Assembly (NCBI GenBank): GCA_002373775.1
Contig: DFJW01000065.1
Span: 1 to 45,704 of the forward strand
Length of the DNA: 45,704 nt
Direction of reading: 5' to 3'
Source of the DNA: Ruminococcus flavefaciens
GTDB taxonomy: Bacteria > Bacillota > Clostridia > Oscillospirales > Ruminococcaceae
Shown piece after piece: positions 42,870-45,704 of this stretch. Position 1 is the stretch's first letter, and each line of letters starts with the position of its first letter. A model generated the notes under the pieces. The model ran no database searches. It saw only the letters and a list, made by a program, of their open reading frames with translations, and was not told the DNA's origin. Both the position numbers and the translations under genes were made by a program.

Positions 42870-43381
42870 CAGTTGTTCTCTCCGTTTACGATAAATGTTG
42901 CATCTCTCGAAATTCCGAGCTTTTCAAGCACTGACTCTTCCTTTTCACGCATGATGCGCTGATCGAGCTGACTTGTCTCATGATCGTAGCCGAGGAGATG
43001 GAGCATTGAATGCACTGTAAGGAATCCCACCTCACGCTCAAGTGAATGACCGAAATTCTGTGCCTGCTTTACGGCTGTCTCAAGAGATATCACCACATCT
43101 CCCAGCATAACTGCACCTGTCTCGGGATTTGTCTCCACAGATCCGTCGTCGCTTGTAAGCGGGAATGACAGCACATCCGTAACGCTGTCCTTATCCCTGT
43201 ATATCCTGTTGAGATTCCTTATCTCTTCATTGCTTACGAATGATACGCTTACTTCAGCGTCCTTTCCGAAATTCTCTGTTGTGAGTACAGCCTGACAGCA
43301 TCTCCTGATAAGCAGTCTGATGCCAACCGGAACTTTTACCTCTGTCTGATTGTTTTTTACATATACTTTAAGTTTAGCCAT
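42869..43381 (-). CDS. ybeY: Endoribonuclease YbeY
   Basis: Zinc-dependent RNase for rRNA maturation and quality control, 170 residues. The metal motif is HSMLHLLGYDHE (H-x3-H-x5-H), preceded by SVTDVLSFPL and LGDVVISLETA. The start at 43381 (MAKLKVYV) is favoured over an upstream in-frame ATG at 43414, because GGGAG lies just before it and the longer form would add unconserved residues. It overlaps the phoH stop by 8 bases. Confidence 0.95.
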   Translation of the reverse strand: MAKLKVYVKNNQTEVKVPVGIRLLIRRCCQAVLTTENFGKDAEVSVSFVSNEEIRNLNRIYRDKDSVTDVLSFPLTSDDGSVETNPETGAVMLGDVVISLETAVKQAQNFGHSLEREVGFLTVHSMLHLLGYDHETSQLDQRIMREKEESVLEKLGISRDATFIVNGENN

Positions 43382-44345
43382 GATTCTTTCTGCTCCCTTC
43401 GCTGTATTTCTCATATGCTCTTATGATATCCTGCACCAGTCTGTGACGGACTACGTCCTTCTCTGTGAACCGGTGTATACATATATCGTCGATGCCTTTA
43501 AGCACCTTTATCGCCTCAACAAGTCCCGAGCGCTTTGTCTCCGGAAGGTCAATCTGAGTGATATCACCGGTTATGACCATCCTGCTCTCACTTCCGAGAC
43601 GTGTCAGGAACATTTTTATCTGTTCTGACGTTGTATTCTGAGCTTCATCAAGTATGATGAACGCTTCATCGAGAGTCCTTCCGCGCATATACGCCAGCGG
43701 AGCTACCTCGATTATTCCTTTTTCCATATATCTTGCAAAGTTCTCTGCACCGAACAGGTCAAACAATGCGTCATAGAGCGGTCTGAGGTAAGGGTCCACC
43801 TTATCCTGCATGTCACCGGGAAGGAATCCCAGCTTCTCCCCCGCTTCAACTGCCGGGCGTGTAAGGATGATCTTCCTGATCTTATGCTCACGGAACGCCT
43901 TTACCGCCATTGCAACTGCAAGATACGTCTTACCCGTTCCTGCCGGTCCTATCCCGAGCACTATCGTGTTGGAACTGATAGCATCTACATAGCGCTTCTG
44001 ACCTACAGTCCTTGCGCGGAGTATCTTACCGGACGCAGTCAGGCATATTCCGTCGCCTTCAAGTTCTGAAAGCTGTTCTTCTATGCCGTCTGCAACCATT
44101 GATGTAACGTACCGCACGGTCTGTTCACTGAGGGCATGTCCGTTGCCGCTTATCTTCAGCAGTGCTCTGAGAGCGCGTTCAGCTGCCGGTATGTCCTCAT
44201 CTGCACCGATGATCTTTATGCTTCCGTCGCGGCTCACAAGGCTCACATTGTATTCCTTCCTGAACCTTTCAACGTTATCGTCAAGCTGTCCGAACACTGC
44301 CGAGAGCTGCGCCGGGCTGTCTACAGATATGATCTTTTCTGCCAT
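43374..44345 (-). CDS. PhoH family protein (YbeZ-like ATPase)
   Basis: 323-residue P-loop ATPase, related to helicase superfamily 1 and functionally linked to YbeY in RNA handling. Walker A is GIGPAGTGKTYLAVAMAV; Walker B FIILDEAQNTT; also KIILTRPAVEAGEKLGFLPG and VITGDITQIDLP, all typical. An N-terminal KH-like region covers about residues 1-100. The start at 44345 (MAEKIISV) is preferred to the upstream ATG at 44432, as CGGAG sits 8 bases before it and the longer form runs into the preceding gene. It follows the CYTH gene closely. Confidence 0.94.
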   Translation of the reverse strand: MAEKIISVDSPAQLSAVFGQLDDNVERFRKEYNVSLVSRDGSIKIIGADEDIPAAERALRALLKISGNGHALSEQTVRYVTSMVADGIEEQLSELEGDGICLTASGKILRARTVGQKRYVDAISSNTIVLGIGPAGTGKTYLAVAMAVKAFREHKIRKIILTRPAVEAGEKLGFLPGDMQDKVDPYLRPLYDALFDLFGAENFARYMEKGIIEVAPLAYMRGRTLDEAFIILDEAQNTTSEQIKMFLTRLGSESRMVITGDITQIDLPETKRSGLVEAIKVLKGIDDICIHRFTEKDVVRHRLVQDIIRAYEKYSEGSRKNHG

Positions 44346-44364
44346 TGAATATGCTCCGTTCCTG

Positions 44365-44862
44365 TCACGATGGGAATTTTCCGGCAGCTGCAAGTGCCGC
44401 ATTGGAATATTTCTTATCCGCCGATACATCACGCAGTACCTTCACATCCGCCGGAAAGTCTATCTTCTGATCCGGCGATTTGAGTTCCAGTTCCATTATA
44501 GCGAACTGTTTTGAAAACGGATAGGTATCAAGTTCGAAAAGCTGATCGTGATAATTGAAGCAATATCTCACCTTTTCCACGGGTGTGCAGTCCTTTCTGG
44601 TCTGCACAAGAAGCCTGCGGTATTCGCCTTCGGTAATCTCAAATTCGTTCTCTTCTCTTGTTACAGGAGTAAGGAACACTTTTTCGGTATAAGTATAAGT
44701 TATCTCGCCGTTTTCGGATATCCTTCTCACACGTCTCTGTGAGTCGTTCTCTCCGGCAGACAGATATGTCTGTGTTATACCGATCTTTCTCTTAACATCG
44801 AGCCTGCTGACATCAGGAAGCTCCACAAGAAATTTGCGTTCTATCTCAAGTCCTTTTGGCAT
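44365..44862 (-). CDS. CYTH domain-containing protein
   Basis: 165-residue triphosphate tunnel metalloenzyme-fold protein. It opens with the signature LEIERKFLV (ExExK) at residues 5-13 and has alternating charged strands (QRRVRRISENGEITYTYTEK, EFEITEGEYRRLL, LFELDTYPFSKQFAIMELEL). Such proteins hydrolyse inorganic tri- or polyphosphates or thiamine triphosphate, or act as adenylate cyclases; single-domain bacterial forms are mostly tripolyphosphatases. Substrate not decided here. The ATG at 44862 has AAAAGGAG with 7-base spacing. It is first in the phoH-ybeY-era-recO run and has its own promoter and a strong leader hairpin. Confidence 0.88.
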   Translation of the reverse strand: MPKGLEIERKFLVELPDVSRLDVKRKIGITQTYLSAGENDSQRRVRRISENGEITYTYTEKVFLTPVTREENEFEITEGEYRRLLVQTRKDCTPVEKVRYCFNYHDQLFELDTYPFSKQFAIMELELKSPDQKIDFPADVKVLRDVSADKKYSNAALAAAGKFPS

Positions 44863-44880
44863 AAACACACTCCTTTTTCA

Positions 44881-44915
44881 GCCGGAAACGGCTTGATAAG
44901 CCCGTTTTCTCCGGC
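44881..44915 (-). promoter_or_regulatory. Leader stem-loop before the CYTH gene
   Basis: Minus strand: GCCGG-aga-AAACGGGCTT pairs with AAGCCGTTT-CCGGC (about 14 bp with one 3-base and one 1-base bulge), loop ATC. It ends 7 bases before the ribosome site AAAAGGAG. No T run follows, so it is not a terminator. Confidence 0.6.
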
Positions 44916-44935
44916 ACCTCAAAGACTCCACATAT

Positions 44936-44964
44936 ATTATATAACTTTTTTTAAGTATTGTCAA
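44936..44964 (-). promoter_or_regulatory. Sigma-A promoter of the CYTH-phoH-era operon
   Basis: Minus strand: TTGACA (44959-44964), 17-bp spacer, TATAAT (44936-44941); both boxes perfect. Confidence 0.87.
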
Positions 44965-45174
44965 CAAAAACTTTATTAACTTTCTGTTTAACTTGCTTAA
45001 AAATATTCAATGTTGAGAATCGCACTATCAGTTTTACATTGATACAATATTAAATGTACCTGTGAACAGGCGGCAGCACCTATCCAAATCCAGACAAAAT
45101 GTTCAAACTTTACGTTTTGTTATTGTGCATTATGTACATTTCGCAAAAAATCTGTTATTTTTTTGTCGAACCAC

Positions 45175-45203
45175 TTGAAAAAAATCCCGGACTGCTGTAT
45201 AAT
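45175..45203 (+). promoter_or_regulatory. Sigma-A promoter of the GAPDH gene
   Basis: TTGAAA 45175-45180, 17-bp spacer, TATAAT 45198-45203. Bases 44965-45174 between the two divergent promoters are AT-rich and hold nothing else I can support. Confidence 0.8.
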
Positions 45204-45235
45204 ATATACATAAATTATTTAGGAGGTAATTTCCA

Positions 45236-45704
45236 ATGTCAGTTAAAGTTGCTATTAATGGTTTCGGTCGTATCGGCCGTCTCGCTTTCAGACAGATGTT
45301 TGACGCTGAGGGTTATGAGGTAGTTGCTATCAACGACCTTACAAAGCCTTCAATGCTCGCTCAGCTCCTCAAGTACGATACAGCTCAGGGCGGCTACTGC
45401 GGCAAGATCGGCGAGAACCTTCACACAGTTACAGCTGATGATGAGGCTGGTACAATCACAGTTGACGGCAAGACACTTACAATCTACGCTAAGGCTAACG
45501 CTGCTGAGCTTCCTTGGGGTGAGATCGGTGTTGACGTAGTTCTCGAGTGCACAGGTTTCTACTGCTCAAAGGACAAGTCACAGGCTCATATCGATGCTGG
45601 TGCTAAGAAGGTAGTTATTTCTGCTCCCGCAGGCAATGATCTTCCTACTATCGTATACAGCGTAAACGAGAAGACTCTCACTAAGGATGACAAGATCATC
45701 TCTG
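45236..45704 (+). CDS. gap: Glyceraldehyde-3-phosphate dehydrogenase, 3' end missing
   Basis: Glycolytic NAD-dependent enzyme; the first 156 residues are inside the window of a usual 330-340. The Rossmann start VKVAINGFGRIGRLAFRQ is a textbook match, followed by VVAINDLTKPSMLAQLLKYD, VDVVLECTGFYCSKDKSQAH and KKVVISAPAGNDLPTIVYSVN. The catalytic Cys region lies past the window edge. AGGAGGT (45221) with good spacing and a strong promoter predict high expression. Codon choice is more biased (GCT, AAG, GGC) than in most neighbours, as expected for an abundant protein. Confidence 0.96.
   Translation, partial: MSVKVAINGFGRIGRLAFRQMFDAEGYEVVAINDLTKPSMLAQLLKYDTAQGGYCGKIGENLHTVTADDEAGTITVDGKTLTIYAKANAAELPWGEIGVDVVLECTGFYCSKDKSQAHIDAGAKKVVISAPAGNDLPTIVYSVNEKTLTKDDKIIS

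Noticed and set aside
1..45704. Prophage, insertion sequence or integrated element
   Set aside because: No transposase, integrase, phage structural gene, tRNA-flanked repeat or composition break was seen; gene order is mostly conserved housekeeping.

Overview
The window looks like a chromosomal segment of a low-to-moderate G+C, Gram-positive anaerobe of the class Clostridia. The best fit is a fibre-degrading Ruminococcus-like gut bacterium. The support is a C-terminal type I dockerin on a secreted LRR/transglutaminase-like protein (cellulosome part), ferredoxin-linked indolepyruvate oxidoreductase (anaerobe), the sporulation regulator SpoIIID, DUF1540 and DUF1836 proteins typical of Clostridia, and textbook sigma-A promoters (TTGACA-17-TATAAT) with AGGAGG-type ribosome sites. 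I see no rRNA, tRNA, CRISPR array, prophage or insertion sequence. The species is inference.

Layout, left half (mostly + strand): 3' end of htpG (2-1495); dockerin protein (1672-3468); DUF1540 miniprotein; spoIIID; an iorA-iorB-phenylacetate-CoA ligase operon with a small membrane protein (4459-8803); a minus-strand GT28/MurG-like glycosyltransferase facing a tetR-alpha-galactosidase pair across a nested palindrome (8838-12725); ireB; a PdaA-like deacetylase; three tandem 94-95 bp promoter-bearing repeats before an hpt-purine permease operon (14147-16406); a DUF1836 regulator; an SPFH/prohibitin protein followed by an apparently frameshifted small membrane gene; a flavin reductase; a BofC-C-like protein; a class A penicillin-binding protein with an NADPG-type repeat tail; a THUMP methyltransferase; and a ComF protein.

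Right half (mostly - strand): a polyamine gene cluster read right to left from about 34091 to 25768: speD-speA-membrane protein-speE-speB-DUF3592 protein-membrane protein-carboxynorspermidine synthase-nspC. An amidohydrolase and a DIP1984-family gene follow under their own dyad-containing promoter. The cluster holds enzymes for two chemically different routes to spermidine: decarboxylated SAM (SpeD/SpeE) and aspartate semialdehyde (CASDH/NspC). Its first gene has a leader of about 320 nt with several hairpins, an intrinsic terminator 55 nt before the speD start, and a 16-codon open frame whose stop lies in the terminator loop. This resembles an attenuator and is my leading candidate for an undescribed regulatory system.

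Upstream of it lie a YfhO-type membrane protein, a soluble LacI-sensor/GGDEF fusion, mutS2, and the conserved CYTH-phoH-ybeY-era-yqzL-recO housekeeping run (44862 down to 41076). The yqzL-like gene is only 33 codons. The window ends in the first 156 codons of a glyceraldehyde-3-phosphate dehydrogenase gene on the + strand.
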